64,000 nt of DNA from Bacillota bacterium (lineage in GTDB: Bacteria > Bacillota > Clostridia > Lachnospirales > Lachnospiraceae): positions 15,517 through 79,516 of the forward strand of contig JAFAFU010000037.1 in the NCBI GenBank assembly GCA_023423335.1, in the 5' to 3' direction. This document shows, in pieces, positions 27,193 to 35,995 of this stretch; positions within the stretch are counted from its first letter, which is position 1, and every line of letters starts with the position of its first letter. Under the pieces are notes generated by a model. It ran no database searches, was not told where the DNA came from, and saw nothing but the letters and a program-made list of their open reading frames with translations. The translations under genes were made by a program, and so were the position numbers.

Positions 27193-28602
27193 TTACAGAT
27201 CCAGGTAGTCATCGTCTTGAAAGGAGGTTCTTCTGTTCGCCCGCTTCTTATAATAGGCGCTTCTCCGTTTCAATCGGGGACGTTCTACCAGAACAAAATA
27301 CAATCCGATTACCAGAGCAAAAAGCCCAACGATAATACCGATAATAACCGGCCGGTAACTTCCGCCGGTTTTTTCTACGGCAGATTTACCGGGGGTGTTA
27401 ACCGGCTCCTTCGGTTCAAAGGCCTTATGGAACAGAGAAGGGCTGTCCACATTGTTGTAGAGGATATCCGCTCCTCCAACATACTTACCGTTGTAGGTGT
27501 AGGATATCTTACCTATGACATTACCCGCATCGGTACTACTGGCTTCTTCAAAGAAGGTGACTTCTTTCCTGGCATCCTCGAAGGAGGCGCTGTTGGGCAG
27601 TACCAGGTAGCCCTTTTCGTCCGTTGTGATGGAGCCGTCAGTCTTACTGAGCAAGGTATTATACCGGGTGAAGAAGGGGGTTTCTTTTACAACAGGTGCA
27701 CCCTCCAGGTCTGCTATCGGATAGATGGAGAAGTTATCAAAGCCATAATCCAGCAGCTTGATCGTATCTTCATACTGATGATTGCTGCTGTCATCCTTCA
27801 TAATTACACAGACCAGCTCCAGGTCTCCCTGCTTTGCCACCGTAACCAGAGTATATTTCGAAACGCTTGTATAACCGGTCTTGCCTCCGATACAGGAATC
27901 ATAGCGGTAATCCTGTTTGAGGATAAATTTATGATGATTTGCCAACCAGCGGGCTTCTTTCTGAATGTTCGTAGGAGGTATCTGATAGGTCCGTGTAGCG
28001 AATATCTTCCGGAAGGTCTCATTCTTCATGGCTGCGCGGGTGATTAATGCCATATCATAGGGAGACGTATAATGATTGTTATCCGGCAGCCCATGAGGGT
28101 TTGTAAAGTTTGTGTTCAGGCATCCGAGGCTTTTGGCCTTCTCATTCATCATTTGAAAGAAAACTTCAGCATCCCCGTCACCGATATGCTCGGCTATGGC
28201 ATAGGAGACCTCATTGGCAGATTCCAATAACAAGCCGTAGAGACACTGCTGCATCGTCAGCTGTTCACCGACATCGATACCAATACGGCTGCTGTCAAGG
28301 TCGACACCAAAGACTGCGTTTTTTGAAAAGGTTACAATTTCACCGGGCGTGGAATTCTCAATTGCCAGCAGTGCCGTCATAATTTTTGTAATACTGGCCG
28401 GATAATACGACTCATTTATATTTTTCTCATATAGGATTAATCCGGTGGAGGCCTCCATGACGATAGCCCCTTCCGCATAAATCCCGGGCCCCTGCGGCCA
28501 ACTGCCGCCACTCTCTGCAGCCGTAGCAGCTGCAGTCTGTGTAAAAAGGGATAGCATATAGATATAAGTGAAACAAAATAGTATGAACTTTTGTCTCTTC
28601 AT
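27193..28602 (-). CDS. D-alanyl-D-alanine carboxypeptidase (PBP5/DacF type)
   Basis: Serine peptidase that trims peptidoglycan pentapeptides outside the membrane. It has an N-terminal signal peptide (cut near TAAATAAE), SxxK motif S70-ITK73, SAN motif at 128-130 and KTG at 241-243, so it is catalytically complete. A C-terminal domain follows, then a membrane helix near 425-447 and a basic Arg/Lys tail: it is anchored by a true helix, not the usual amphipathic one. AGGAGG precedes the ATG. Confidence 0.93.
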   Translation of the reverse strand: MKRQKFILFCFTYIYMLSLFTQTAAATAAESGGSWPQGPGIYAEGAIVMEASTGLILYEKNINESYYPASITKIMTALLAIENSTPGEIVTFSKNAVFGVDLDSSRIGIDVGEQLTMQQCLYGLLLESANEVSYAIAEHIGDGDAEVFFQMMNEKAKSLGCLNTNFTNPHGLPDNNHYTSPYDMALITRAAMKNETFRKIFATRTYQIPPTNIQKEARWLANHHKFILKQDYRYDSCIGGKTGYTSVSKYTLVTVAKQGDLELVCVIMKDDSSNHQYEDTIKLLDYGFDNFSIYPIADLEGAPVVKETPFFTRYNTLLSKTDGSITTDEKGYLVLPNSASFEDARKEVTFFEEASSTDAGNVIGKISYTYNGKYVGGADILYNNVDSPSLFHKAFEPKEPVNTPGKSAVEKTGGSYRPVIIGIIVGLFALVIGLYFVLVERPRLKRRSAYYKKRANRRTSFQDDDYLDL

Positions 28603-28638
28603 AAAAACCTCCTAAAAGACAAGGTAACGAAGGAAGGT

Positions 28639-29379
28639 TTAATATTCGGTATTTTCATTCCCATTAAACTCAACACTTTCATTTTCCTGGCCATAAGTAG
28701 CATCTTTGCCATGCTTTCTGCTGTAATGCCGTTCGAGCAGGTCCTTCTGCATGGGCACAAGGTACTTATCCGGAAGGGCCATACAATGCCAGGCCATGAA
28801 AGCTACCTCCTCCATGACGACGGCATGATAGACAGCATCCTTCGGACTGTTTCCCCAGGTGAAGGGACCGTGGTTACAAACCAGAACTCCCGGCATTTCT
28901 TCCGGGTTTATCTTACCCTTTCGAAAGCGCTCTACGATAACAGCGCCAGTCTCTTTATCATAATCCCCACGAATTTCGTAGGCACGTAATTTACGGGTAC
29001 AGGGAATCTCACCGTGAAAATAATCCGCATGGGTGGTACCGAGTGCCGGGATACCCATACCCATCTGGGCAAAAATCGTTGCCCAACGGGAATAGGAATG
29101 TACAATACCCTGAATGGAAGGAAAGGAGTTATAAAGCTGGATATGGGTAGCGGTATCAGAGGAGGGATTATAGTTTCCCTCAACCTTACGGCCGTTTAGG
29201 TCAACAACGATCATATCCCCGACGGTCATTGCTTCATAATCCACACCAAAGGGCTTTATTACCACAAGGCCCTTTTTCCGGTCAATGCCGGATACATTGC
29301 CCCAGGAAAAAGTAACGAGCCGGTGCCGCGGCAGAAGTAAATTTGCTTCATACACTTCTCTTTTGAGACTCTCCAACAT
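28639..29379 (-). CDS. araD: L-ribulose-5-phosphate 4-epimerase
   Basis: Zinc class-II aldolase-fold enzyme turning L-ribulose 5-phosphate into D-xylulose 5-phosphate. The 246-residue product has TFSWGNVSG, KPFGVDY, the HSYSRWATIFA and THADYFHG metal-ligand regions, and NHGPFTWG. It lies 67 bp after araB on the same strand and is co-transcribed. No AraA or transporter is in the window. Confidence 0.95.
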   Translation of the reverse strand: MLESLKREVYEANLLLPRHRLVTFSWGNVSGIDRKKGLVVIKPFGVDYEAMTVGDMIVVDLNGRKVEGNYNPSSDTATHIQLYNSFPSIQGIVHSYSRWATIFAQMGMGIPALGTTHADYFHGEIPCTRKLRAYEIRGDYDKETGAVIVERFRKGKINPEEMPGVLVCNHGPFTWGNSPKDAVYHAVVMEEVAFMAWHCMALPDKYLVPMQKDLLERHYSRKHGKDATYGQENESVEFNGNENTEY

Positions 29380-29446
29380 ATAAATTCACTCCCTTTTCTT
29401 TAGTTTCCTCCGCATCCTCCAGGGTCAGCCTAAGTCATCCGTAATC

Positions 29447-31123
29447 TCAATCCGCTTTATTGCTTTGTTCAATTTTAATATCCTTTAATTGTTTCATGAC
29501 ATCATTCGCTCCCCGGCCGAAATAATCATGGAGCAGGGAATACTCCTTATAGAGCTTGTCATAAACCAAAGAATTCTTAGGGAGGGGATAATAAACGGTA
29601 TCCCGTAATTTACCCATAATGCGTCCGGCTTCAAATACATCATCATATCCGCCCTTTTCGGCTCCTGCGGCAACCGCGGCAAAAATGGCGCTGCCAAGGG
29701 CAGGTCCCTGGGAGGTGCCTCCGATTTTAATGGGTATCTTAATGATATCCGCATAAATCTGCATTGCCATCGGATTTTTCTGTGAAATTCCGCCGGATGC
29801 ATAGAACTCATCCACCGGAACACCATTTTCCCGAAAGGTCTCAATGATTTTTCTTGTCCCATATGCGGTTGCTTCGATCAAGGCACGGTAAATCTCCTCC
29901 GGCTTGGTCTGGAGCGTCATGCCGAGGATCATGCCGGTCAGGTCGACATCCACCAGAACGGAACGGTTGCCGTTCCACCAATCAAGGGCTACCAGACCGC
30001 TTTGCCCTGGCTTAAGCTTCTCAGCCTTCTTTGTCAGATATTCATGGATATTAAGACCCTCTGCTTTTGCAGCCTCATAATATTCTGCACTGACGCAATT
30101 TTCCACAAACCAAGCAAAATGGTCTCCGACACAGGATTGTCCGGCTTCATAACCGAAATAACCGGGACATACGCCATCTTCAACAACACCGCACATGCCG
30201 GGAACCGTCTTTTCCTCCGTGCCAAGCAGGATATGACAGGTGGAGGTTCCCATGATAGCAAGCATTTTCCCTGGACCATCAATTTTAACCGCCGGAACGG
30301 TAACATGGGCATCCACATTTGCAACAGCAACGGCAGTCCCGGGCTTCAAGCCGGTTAAGCTGGCTGCAATTTCCGTAATTTCACCGGCTTTGGCACCAAG
30401 GGGTGAGACAGGACAATCTAATTTGTCCTCTACAACATTCTCCAGCCGGGGATCCAGAGCTTTGAAGAAAGCCTTATCCGGATATCCCTCCTGCTTATGC
30501 CAGATAGCCTTATAGCCGGCAGTACAGGAATTACGGGTCTGGACGTCGGTTAACTGCCAGATAACCCAATCAGCCGCTTCGATAAAGAAATCAGCCGAGC
30601 TATAGACCTCAGGAGCCTCCTCCAGTACCTGCCAGATCTTCGGAACAGCCCATTCGGAGGAAATCTTGCCGCCATAGCGGGAAAGCCATTTCTGACCAGT
30701 CTGCTGCGCGATTTCATTGAGACGGTTTGCTTTATCCTGGGCAGCATGATGCTTCCAGAGCTTAATATAGGCATGGGGTTCATCCCTGTACTGCTCCAGA
30801 AAACAAAGAGGCGTGCCATCTGCTTTTACGGGAAGCAGTGTACAGGCAGTAAAGTCGATACCGACGCCGATGACCTCTTTTGCCGATACCTTTGCTTCTT
30901 TTAATACGGCCGGAATTGTGTGGGATAATACCTCCAGATAATCGGTCGGATGCTGGAGGGCCCAATCCGGTGCCAGCTCCCTGCCGGAGGGAAGTTTCTC
31001 ATCCATCACAGCATGGGGATAATTTAATACAGCAGAGGCTAATTCATCCCCGTTTTCAACATTTACAAGAAGGGCTCGACCCGATAAGGTACCGAAATCG
31101 ACCCCGATTACATACTTTGACAT
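29447..31123 (-). CDS. araB: L-ribulokinase
   Basis: FGGY-family kinase that phosphorylates L-ribulose with ATP. The 558-residue protein begins MSKYVIGVDFGTLSGRALLV, has GVGIDFTACTLLP, GTSTCHILLG and the C-terminal ASGGISQKNPMAMQIYADI. Length and motifs fit AraB. It is first of a two-gene araBD operon; araA must lie elsewhere if the pathway is complete. Confidence 0.95.
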   Translation of the reverse strand: MSKYVIGVDFGTLSGRALLVNVENGDELASAVLNYPHAVMDEKLPSGRELAPDWALQHPTDYLEVLSHTIPAVLKEAKVSAKEVIGVGIDFTACTLLPVKADGTPLCFLEQYRDEPHAYIKLWKHHAAQDKANRLNEIAQQTGQKWLSRYGGKISSEWAVPKIWQVLEEAPEVYSSADFFIEAADWVIWQLTDVQTRNSCTAGYKAIWHKQEGYPDKAFFKALDPRLENVVEDKLDCPVSPLGAKAGEITEIAASLTGLKPGTAVAVANVDAHVTVPAVKIDGPGKMLAIMGTSTCHILLGTEEKTVPGMCGVVEDGVCPGYFGYEAGQSCVGDHFAWFVENCVSAEYYEAAKAEGLNIHEYLTKKAEKLKPGQSGLVALDWWNGNRSVLVDVDLTGMILGMTLQTKPEEIYRALIEATAYGTRKIIETFRENGVPVDEFYASGGISQKNPMAMQIYADIIKIPIKIGGTSQGPALGSAIFAAVAAGAEKGGYDDVFEAGRIMGKLRDTVYYPLPKNSLVYDKLYKEYSLLHDYFGRGANDVMKQLKDIKIEQSNKAD

Positions 31124-31208
31124 GGTGGTTTCTCCTTATAATGAACAGATAAAATAGTGAACAAAGCTTAATAATGACTGGAGCGAAGCAGCAGCCTCAT
31201 TTACCGTA

Positions 31209-31238
31209 ATCATACTATATTTTATTATGTATTGTAAA
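31209..31238 (-). promoter_or_regulatory. Putative promoter for araBD
   Basis: On the minus strand TTTACA (31233-31238) and TATGAT (31209-31214) are 18 bp apart, about 85 bp before araB. No clear AraR box was seen. Confidence 0.5.
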
Positions 31239-31293
31239 CTAAAAGATGGAAATTAATACGGTATGCAATCCGGGTTAAACACAGGGATATGTT

Positions 31294-31911
31294 CTACCGA
31301 ATAAAATTCATCCACGCTCTCGGATACGGAGCAGGGTGCGGCAGGGTATCCCGGGTTGCCTCCCTCATTTGGAGCATCCAGGTCATATTCTGGCCGAGAT
31401 TATTCAGTACGGCCATGCCTTCCGTATCCTCCAGAACCTCACCCGGCCTTCCGCCATGAATTACATTCCAGTAATACGAGGGTGCGATGAGCATTTCCGA
31501 GATTAAAAAGAAGTTATTCAGCTGGTCAAAAGTCGTCATTCCGCCGCTTCTTCTCGGAATGGCAATCGAAGCCCCCACCTTTAGGCGCATTTTTCCATGG
31601 CTGGCATAAAACAAACGATCCAGGAAGCTCTTAAAGGTTCCGGATATTCCAGCATAATAAACCGGGCTGCCCAGAATCAATCCGTCTGCTGCATATATTT
31701 TATCTACAATTTCTTTCAGAACTTCATCGGAATGTACGCAATAGCCTTCCTTGCAGCGCCCGCAGGCAATACAACCCCGGATCTCCATATTTCCCACATG
31801 AAGGATTTCGGTCTCAATATCGTTCTTATTAAGTACGTCACAGACGGTACGAAGTGTATTCCAGGTATTACCCTTCGGTTTTGGGCTGCCGTTTAGCGCG
31901 ATTACTTTCAT
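31294..31911 (-). CDS. Flavodoxin-fold NAD(P)H-dependent FMN reductase with Cys-rich insert
   Basis: The 205-residue protein starts MKVIALNGSPKPKGNTWNT, an FMN phosphate-binding loop, and has GSPVYYAG. After the second strand is CIACGRCKEGYC, a Cys cluster found in iron-sulfur-flavoprotein-like members. Redox partner or substrate is unknown. It stands alone, divergent from trmB, with a candidate operator in the shared upstream region. Confidence 0.85.
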   Translation of the reverse strand: MKVIALNGSPKPKGNTWNTLRTVCDVLNKNDIETEILHVGNMEIRGCIACGRCKEGYCVHSDEVLKEIVDKIYAADGLILGSPVYYAGISGTFKSFLDRLFYASHGKMRLKVGASIAIPRRSGGMTTFDQLNNFFLISEMLIAPSYYWNVIHGGRPGEVLEDTEGMAVLNNLGQNMTWMLQMREATRDTLPHPAPYPRAWMNFIR

Positions 31912-31976
31912 TGCTGCTCTCCTTTCAGACCTTATATAAACTGCAAATAGTATACTACATAGAGACGATATTTGAA

Positions 31977-32006
31977 ATAGGATATCCTATTAATTTGTGA
32001 TATAAT
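31977..32006 (+). promoter_or_regulatory. Extended -10 promoter with 14-bp perfect palindrome, upstream of trmB
   Basis: TATAAT at 32001-32006 is preceded by TG at 31998-31999, and ATAGGATATCCTAT at 31977-31990 is a perfect palindrome covering the -35 position. It lies between the flavoprotein gene and trmB and could control either. Confidence 0.55.
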
Positions 32007-32124
32007 TTTGATGCTTTACCTGCCTTCATGCCTGGAGCGGCCTGCGGCGGAGGGTTAAAAGGAAGAATTGACGAAGAGGAGCTTTATATTTATAATCATA
32101 GTATAAGGAGGCATGGTTATTCAT

Positions 32125-32769
32125 ATGAGACTTAGGAATATCAGAGGTTCAAGGGAAGCCGTAGCGGCAAATGATTATGTAGTGCATGAGCCGGAGAAGC
32201 ATAAAGGGTCATGGAACGCATTGTTCGGCAATGATGCACCCGTCCATATCGAGATTGGTATGGGGAAGGGGCGTTTCTTAATGGAGTTGGCCGGTCAGAA
32301 CCCCGGTATCAATTACCTTGGTATCGAGAAATACTCCAGTGTTCTTCTTAGGGCGCTGGAAAAAAGAGAGGAAAAACAGCTTAATAATCTCTGCTTTATC
32401 CGGTTTGATGCGGAATATCTTACAGAGATATTTGCAAGGGATGAAATATCAAGAATATATCTGAACTTTTCAGACCCGTGGCCGAAGGATCGTCATGCCA
32501 AAAGACGTCTGACCTCGAAAGAATTTTTAAGGAAATACGATCAGTTTTTGAAGCCTGAGGGGGAAGTCATCTTTAAGACGGATAACCGGACCTTATTTGA
32601 TTTCTCAGTGGAAGAAGCAAAGACGGCAGGCTGGGAGCTTAAGGAGATCACCTATGATCTCCATCACAGTGATTATGCCGCAGGAAACATTATGACAGAG
32701 TACGAAGAGAGATTCTCCTCCATGGGAAATCCGATTCACCGGCTGGTTGCTTACCGTACGGTAAAATGA
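32125..32769 (+). CDS. trmB: tRNA (guanine46-N7)-methyltransferase
   Basis: SAM-dependent enzyme making m7G46 in tRNA. The product begins MRLRNIRGSREAV, has the SAM loop IEIGMGKGRFLMELA and NFSDPWPKDRHAKRRL, both diagnostic. I chose ATG 32125 because the family starts MRLRN; AAGGAGG is 13 nt upstream. The ATG at 32113 is only one base from that site and seems less likely. Confidence 0.94.
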   Translation: MRLRNIRGSREAVAANDYVVHEPEKHKGSWNALFGNDAPVHIEIGMGKGRFLMELAGQNPGINYLGIEKYSSVLLRALEKREEKQLNNLCFIRFDAEYLTEIFARDEISRIYLNFSDPWPKDRHAKRRLTSKEFLRKYDQFLKPEGEVIFKTDNRTLFDFSVEEAKTAGWELKEITYDLHHSDYAAGNIMTEYEERFSSMGNPIHRLVAYRTVK

Positions 32770-32851
32770 AAATAAGGTATTTGTTCCGGTAAGGTGTTAT
32801 TTTCCTCCCGACTTCATACAATGATATTAAAAACAGCAGAGGCGGTCATTG

Positions 32852-32992
32852 ATGAAGAAGGGTATAAAATGGAAGATTGCCAAGGCAACCGGCAGCAACT
32901 ATAAATTAAATAAAAAAGCCTTACAATTAAAGCGGTCCTGGGATGAAGTGGAAAGTATACTAAATGGTGCCGTAAAGCGTAAAAGAAGGTAA
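32852..32992 (+). CDS. Small basic protein (46 aa), unknown
   Basis: The frame encodes MKKGIKWKIAKATGSNYKLN and ends AVKRKRR, with 15 Lys/Arg. It lies between trmB and trxA with only a weak upstream site (AGAGGCGG). Codon use resembles neighbouring genes. It may be a real small gene; I recognise no family. Confidence 0.45.
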   Translation: MKKGIKWKIAKATGSNYKLNKKALQLKRSWDEVESILNGAVKRKRR

Positions 32993-33135
32993 CAAAAGAC
33001 TTGAAAAAAGACGGTCAGCAGTGTAATATCACATAATATAGAAGGAACAAGAGATACTATACATTAGCATAAATTATCTGGGACAGGCTTTATTGCGAAA
33101 TACTTTAGAAACAGATAATAGAAACGGAGGAAAAT

Positions 33136-33456
33136 ATGGCTTTTCAATTTACCGATGCGAATTTTCAACAGGAAGCTTTAGATTCAAACATACCGGTACT
33201 TGTTGATTTCTATGCGGATTGGTGCGGACCCTGCAAGATGATGGCTCCAATCGTCACTGAACTTGCCAATGAGTATGAGGGAGTGTTTAAAATAGGAAAA
33301 CTGAATGTGGATGAGCAGCCGGAGATTGCCGGTAAATATCGTGTGATGTCAATTCCCACAATGATCATCTTCAAGAATGGCACGGCAGTGGATACCATTG
33401 TAGGTGCCGTTCCTAAGAAAGCACTTCAGGATAAGCTGGAGGCCCATAAAGCTTAA
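33136..33456 (+). CDS. trxA: Thioredoxin
   Basis: A 106-residue thioredoxin with the active site WCGPCK (Cys30 and Cys33), the buried Asp of LVDFYADW, and the cis-Pro loop RVMSIPTMIIF. It reduces protein disulfides with thioredoxin reductase, which is not in the window. ACGGAGG precedes the ATG. A hairpin without T-run (arms 33493-33499 and 33533-33539) follows. Confidence 0.96.
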   Translation: MAFQFTDANFQQEALDSNIPVLVDFYADWCGPCKMMAPIVTELANEYEGVFKIGKLNVDEQPEIAGKYRVMSIPTMIIFKNGTAVDTIVGAVPKKALQDKLEAHKA

Positions 33457-33492
33457 TCAGGGCGTCAGGCAATTGTATGAAAAGTAAGGCAG

Positions 33493-33539
33493 GGAAGGCT
33501 TGGAATGCATGGAATATTCCGGTGTATTCCGGGCCTTCC
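33493..33539 (+). terminator. Hairpin downstream of trxA
   Basis: GGAAGGC (33493-33499) pairs with GCCTTCC (33533-33539), with extra inner pairing. There is no T-run, so terminator function is uncertain. Confidence 0.4.
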
Positions 33540-33589
33540 TATAAAAAGAAATGAATTTATAGCAATTTATAAAAAAATTTAAAAAACAC

Positions 33590-33618
33590 TTGCAATTTGT
33601 TTTCACGTCCTATATAAT
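33590..33618 (+). promoter_or_regulatory. Promoter for tRNA-Lys
   Basis: TTGCAA (33590-33595) and TATAAT (33613-33618) are 17 bp apart, 24 bp before the tRNA. Confidence 0.85.
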
Positions 33619-33641
33619 AACACTTGCGTTCGAAATATTAA

Positions 33642-33714
33642 GCATCTCTAGCTCAGTTGGTAGAGCACCTGACTCTTAATCAGGGTGTCCAGGGTTCGAG
33701 CCCCTGGAGATGCA
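33642..33714 (+). tRNA. tRNA-Lys (anticodon CTT), prophage attachment gene
   Basis: Cloverleaf: acceptor GCATCTC/GAGATGC, D arm GCTC/GAGC, anticodon stem CCTGA/TCAGG with loop CTCTTAA (anticodon CTT), T arm CAGGG-TTCGAGC-CCCTG, discriminator A. A phage integrase gene ends 204 bp downstream and points toward it, so the 3' half is the probable attL core. Confidence 0.96.
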
Positions 33715-33857
33715 CTTACAAGTCTTAATTTGACAGACATATGAGCTGTTGGGTTAGGGCTTTTTGTTTGCGTATTTTCAAGGCCTGTAGCGATTTTCGG
33801 GTGTCAAAGAATAATAATCTGAATTATGTTGTTGAGCTATGAAATAATGGAAACTAG

Positions 33858-33916
33858 TGTTAGTCAAGTGTTAGTCAGGGGTTGTTTTAAAGAAATGTTA
33901 GTCAGAAATTTAGTCA
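33858..33916. repeat. TTAGTCA direct repeats beside the integrase gene, possible arm-type sites
   Basis: TGTTAGTCA starts at 33858, 33869 and 33896, and a shorter TTTAGTCA at 33909. The first two are exactly 11 bp apart, one helical turn. They lie between the tRNA-Lys end and the integrase stop, where integrase arm-binding sites are usual. Confidence 0.5.
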
Positions 33917-33917
33917 G

Positions 33918-35075
33918 CTATAATGCTACAAAATTATTAAGCTTTTCTTTTGCAGTACCCTTATTTTTATCAAGGTGTGTGTAGATATTCATGGTAAGGC
34001 GTATATCACTGTGTCCTAGAAGTTTTTGCGCCTCAATTGCGTCGACGCCGGCATAGTAAAGCATAGTGGCATAATTATGTCTAAATACATGAGCAGTAAG
34101 CCCGTGTATTGCTTTCAATACATTTGTTCCGCCTGCAGCTAAGTTGATCTTATTAACAATGTGACTCCAGAATTTATCATAACTGGATTTAGACATCAAG
34201 CCGGGTTTTCGTTCCATCTCAAAAAGATAAAGACCGCCAAGATTCTTAAGATATGGAATGAGCAGAGATTTTAATTCATTCGGGATAGGAAGGTCACGAA
34301 TGCCTGCGTCCGTTTTTGGAATTGATTTTAAAACGGGTCTACCATGATCAAATGTGACTACATTATTAATACTGATAATTTCAGATTTTAAATCAATATC
34401 TGATCTTGATAACGCAAGAATTTCACCACGGCGTAGTCCACAATATAAAAGTATATACACAAAGAGGTTTTCCTTGTCGGTGAAGGGTATTATTTTTTTT
34501 TCATTATCTTCGTCCGACGCCACGTCTTCATGTGTCGCCATCCTTTTCAATGCCTTCTTCTCTATGTCAGAAAGGGGCCTTTTTTTATTTTTAACCGCTG
34601 GAGCAAGTTTTATATTAAGTCCGACATGCTTATATAACAGGTGATCGTCAATAGCAGCAAAAAGCATCTGCCTAATAGTCATCCTTATTTGTTCACAAGT
34701 CCTCCGGTGTCCCATCCTTTCGTTTAACATTTTCTTTATATCGGATTTTTTTAATTCTTTTAACCTTATATCGCCTATGGAGGGGATAATGTGGCTAAAA
34801 ACAGCAGTTTCGTACATTTCCTTGGTCCGTATCCCGCAAGACGCTTTTTCCGTTTCAAACCATTTCTTAGCCCATACGCCAACTGTCATTCTTTTGTCGT
34901 CAGCATAAATGCCTTTGTTAAATTGGTCTCTAATCTCAGATTTTTTACTTTCAAGATCAGGTATCGAATATGCGTATATCGTTGGTGCAAATTTTCTCTT
35001 TCCAGTGTCTGGATCAATACCAATCTGTATATTTGCTTGATATCTTCCATCAGATCTCTTCTTGTATTTTGCCAT
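33918..35075 (-). CDS. int: Prophage site-specific tyrosine recombinase (integrase)
   Basis: Catalyses phage integration and excision. The N-terminus (AKYKKRSDGRYQANIQIG) is an arm-type DNA-binding domain, followed by a SAM-like core-binding domain. The catalytic domain has CGLRRGEILAL (Arg I), HVFRHNYATML (HxxR) and LGHSDIRLTMNIYTH with the nucleophilic Tyr. ATG 35075 has GGAGG at 6 nt; the ATG at 35081 touches that site. It is 14 bp from the repressor gene on the same strand. Confidence 0.95.
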   Translation of the reverse strand: MAKYKKRSDGRYQANIQIGIDPDTGKRKFAPTIYAYSIPDLESKKSEIRDQFNKGIYADDKRMTVGVWAKKWFETEKASCGIRTKEMYETAVFSHIIPSIGDIRLKELKKSDIKKMLNERMGHRRTCEQIRMTIRQMLFAAIDDHLLYKHVGLNIKLAPAVKNKKRPLSDIEKKALKRMATHEDVASDEDNEKKIIPFTDKENLFVYILLYCGLRRGEILALSRSDIDLKSEIISINNVVTFDHGRPVLKSIPKTDAGIRDLPIPNELKSLLIPYLKNLGGLYLFEMERKPGLMSKSSYDKFWSHIVNKINLAAGGTNVLKAIHGLTAHVFRHNYATMLYYAGVDAIEAQKLLGHSDIRLTMNIYTHLDKNKGTAKEKLNNFVAL

Positions 35076-35089
35076 AAACATCCTCCATA

Positions 35090-35782
35090 TTAAACCGATC
35101 TTAGCGCATCTACCATAGCACTCTTCATTTTCTCTACAAGGTCACTATCTTCTTTATTTTCTAACGAAGCAAATATGTCATTTTTTAGAATTGCGTCTAG
35201 TTCTTCGCTATTCATTTTAGACAACTTAATAAATATTTCTTTCATTTGATCAGTATAAAGCAACCTGTCAAGCACTGTAGATAAGTCATCAGATTGGTGC
35301 TTGTATATTAATGATCCAGATAAATACCCTACAATATAACTGAGCTTATATTTATAAAAATTTAAAAGCTTTATTATATTGTCCGTACCAATATTCTTGC
35401 TATTATTTTCAAAATCAAGATAATCGTTTAAATCAACACTTGATTCCGCAGAAACAAATTTTTCGGTTAGGTCCAGATTAATTCTTTCATTTTTGCACAT
35501 TCTTGACAATATTTTTATGGTGTCTATTGGAAATTCATTCAACATAGCTTCGAAATGTGCCATGTCCTCGCTACTTACAGGCTTCCTAATATCTGTTTTT
35601 CCAGATAAATAATCTGTTGACACATCAAAATAATCAGCTATTTTTTGCAGTTTATCAATTTTGGGGGTACTTTTCCCCTTTTTCCATTCAGAAAATACAG
35701 TGGAACTTATACCAGTCGCCTTAGTTACATCTACGGCTTTCAAGCCGGATTCATTTAACAGTTTAGCAAATATTTCATACAT
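35090..35782 (-). CDS. Prophage repressor, XRE-family helix-turn-helix
   Basis: The first 65 residues form an XRE domain: VDVTKATGISSTVFSEWKKG with the recognition helix around STVFSEWKKGKS. The remaining 165 residues are helical with no S24 peptidase Ser-Lys motif, so it is not an obvious RecA-cleaved repressor. The same recognition sequence occurs in the Cro-like gene at 35996. It would be made from the leftward promoter at 35911-35939 and keep the prophage silent. Confidence 0.88.
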   Translation of the reverse strand: MYEIFAKLLNESGLKAVDVTKATGISSTVFSEWKKGKSTPKIDKLQKIADYFDVSTDYLSGKTDIRKPVSSEDMAHFEAMLNEFPIDTIKILSRMCKNERINLDLTEKFVSAESSVDLNDYLDFENNSKNIGTDNIIKLLNFYKYKLSYIVGYLSGSLIYKHQSDDLSTVLDRLLYTDQMKEIFIKLSKMNSEELDAILKNDIFASLENKEDSDLVEKMKSAMVDALRSV

Positions 35783-35828
35783 ATAGAACGCTCCTTAAAA
35801 TAATTTTCTCGAAAACTCTAAAAAAGAG

Positions 35829-35858
35829 TTGACAAACTAGAATATCCTAGATTATAAT
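35829..35858 (+). promoter_or_regulatory. Rightward early promoter of the prophage switch
   Basis: TTGACA (35829-35834) and TATAAT (35853-35858) are 18 bp apart. Operator 1 lies fully in the spacer, so repressor binding would block polymerase. Confidence 0.82.
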
Positions 35859-35929
35859 AAGGACACCAACTAGAAATTCCTAGATTGTAATTTTTATCTC
35901 AACAATAAAGATTATATAGGATATTCTAA
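35837..35929. promoter_or_regulatory. Repressor operators of the prophage switch
   Basis: CTAGAATATCCTAG at 35837-35850 and CTAGAAATTCCTAG at 35870-35883 are dyads whose centres are 33 bp apart (three turns). ATAGGATATTCTAA at 35916-35929 matches the complement of the first at 12 of 14. A weaker copy may lie at 35947-35960. Sites 1 and 3 sit in promoter spacers; site 2 lies between the promoters. Confidence 0.75.
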
Positions 35930-35939
35930 ACAAATGCAA
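35911..35939 (-). promoter_or_regulatory. Leftward promoter for repressor-integrase
   Basis: On the minus strand TTGCAT (35934-35939) and TATAAT (35911-35916) are 17 bp apart, with operator 3 in the spacer. It faces the rightward promoter at 35829-35858. Confidence 0.78.
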
Positions 35940-35995
35940 GCATAAAATAGGAAATCCTTAAATTATTTTATCACATGGAAAGGAGGCGGATATAA

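Noticed and set aside
27217..28047. 276-codon ORF opposite the carboxypeptidase gene
   Set aside because: Shadow of a gene with intact SxxK, SxN and KTG motifs; no ribosome-binding site and no plausible protein features.
30002..30358. Rightward ORFs within araB and adhE
   Set aside because: Shadows of well-supported minus-strand genes with complete motifs.
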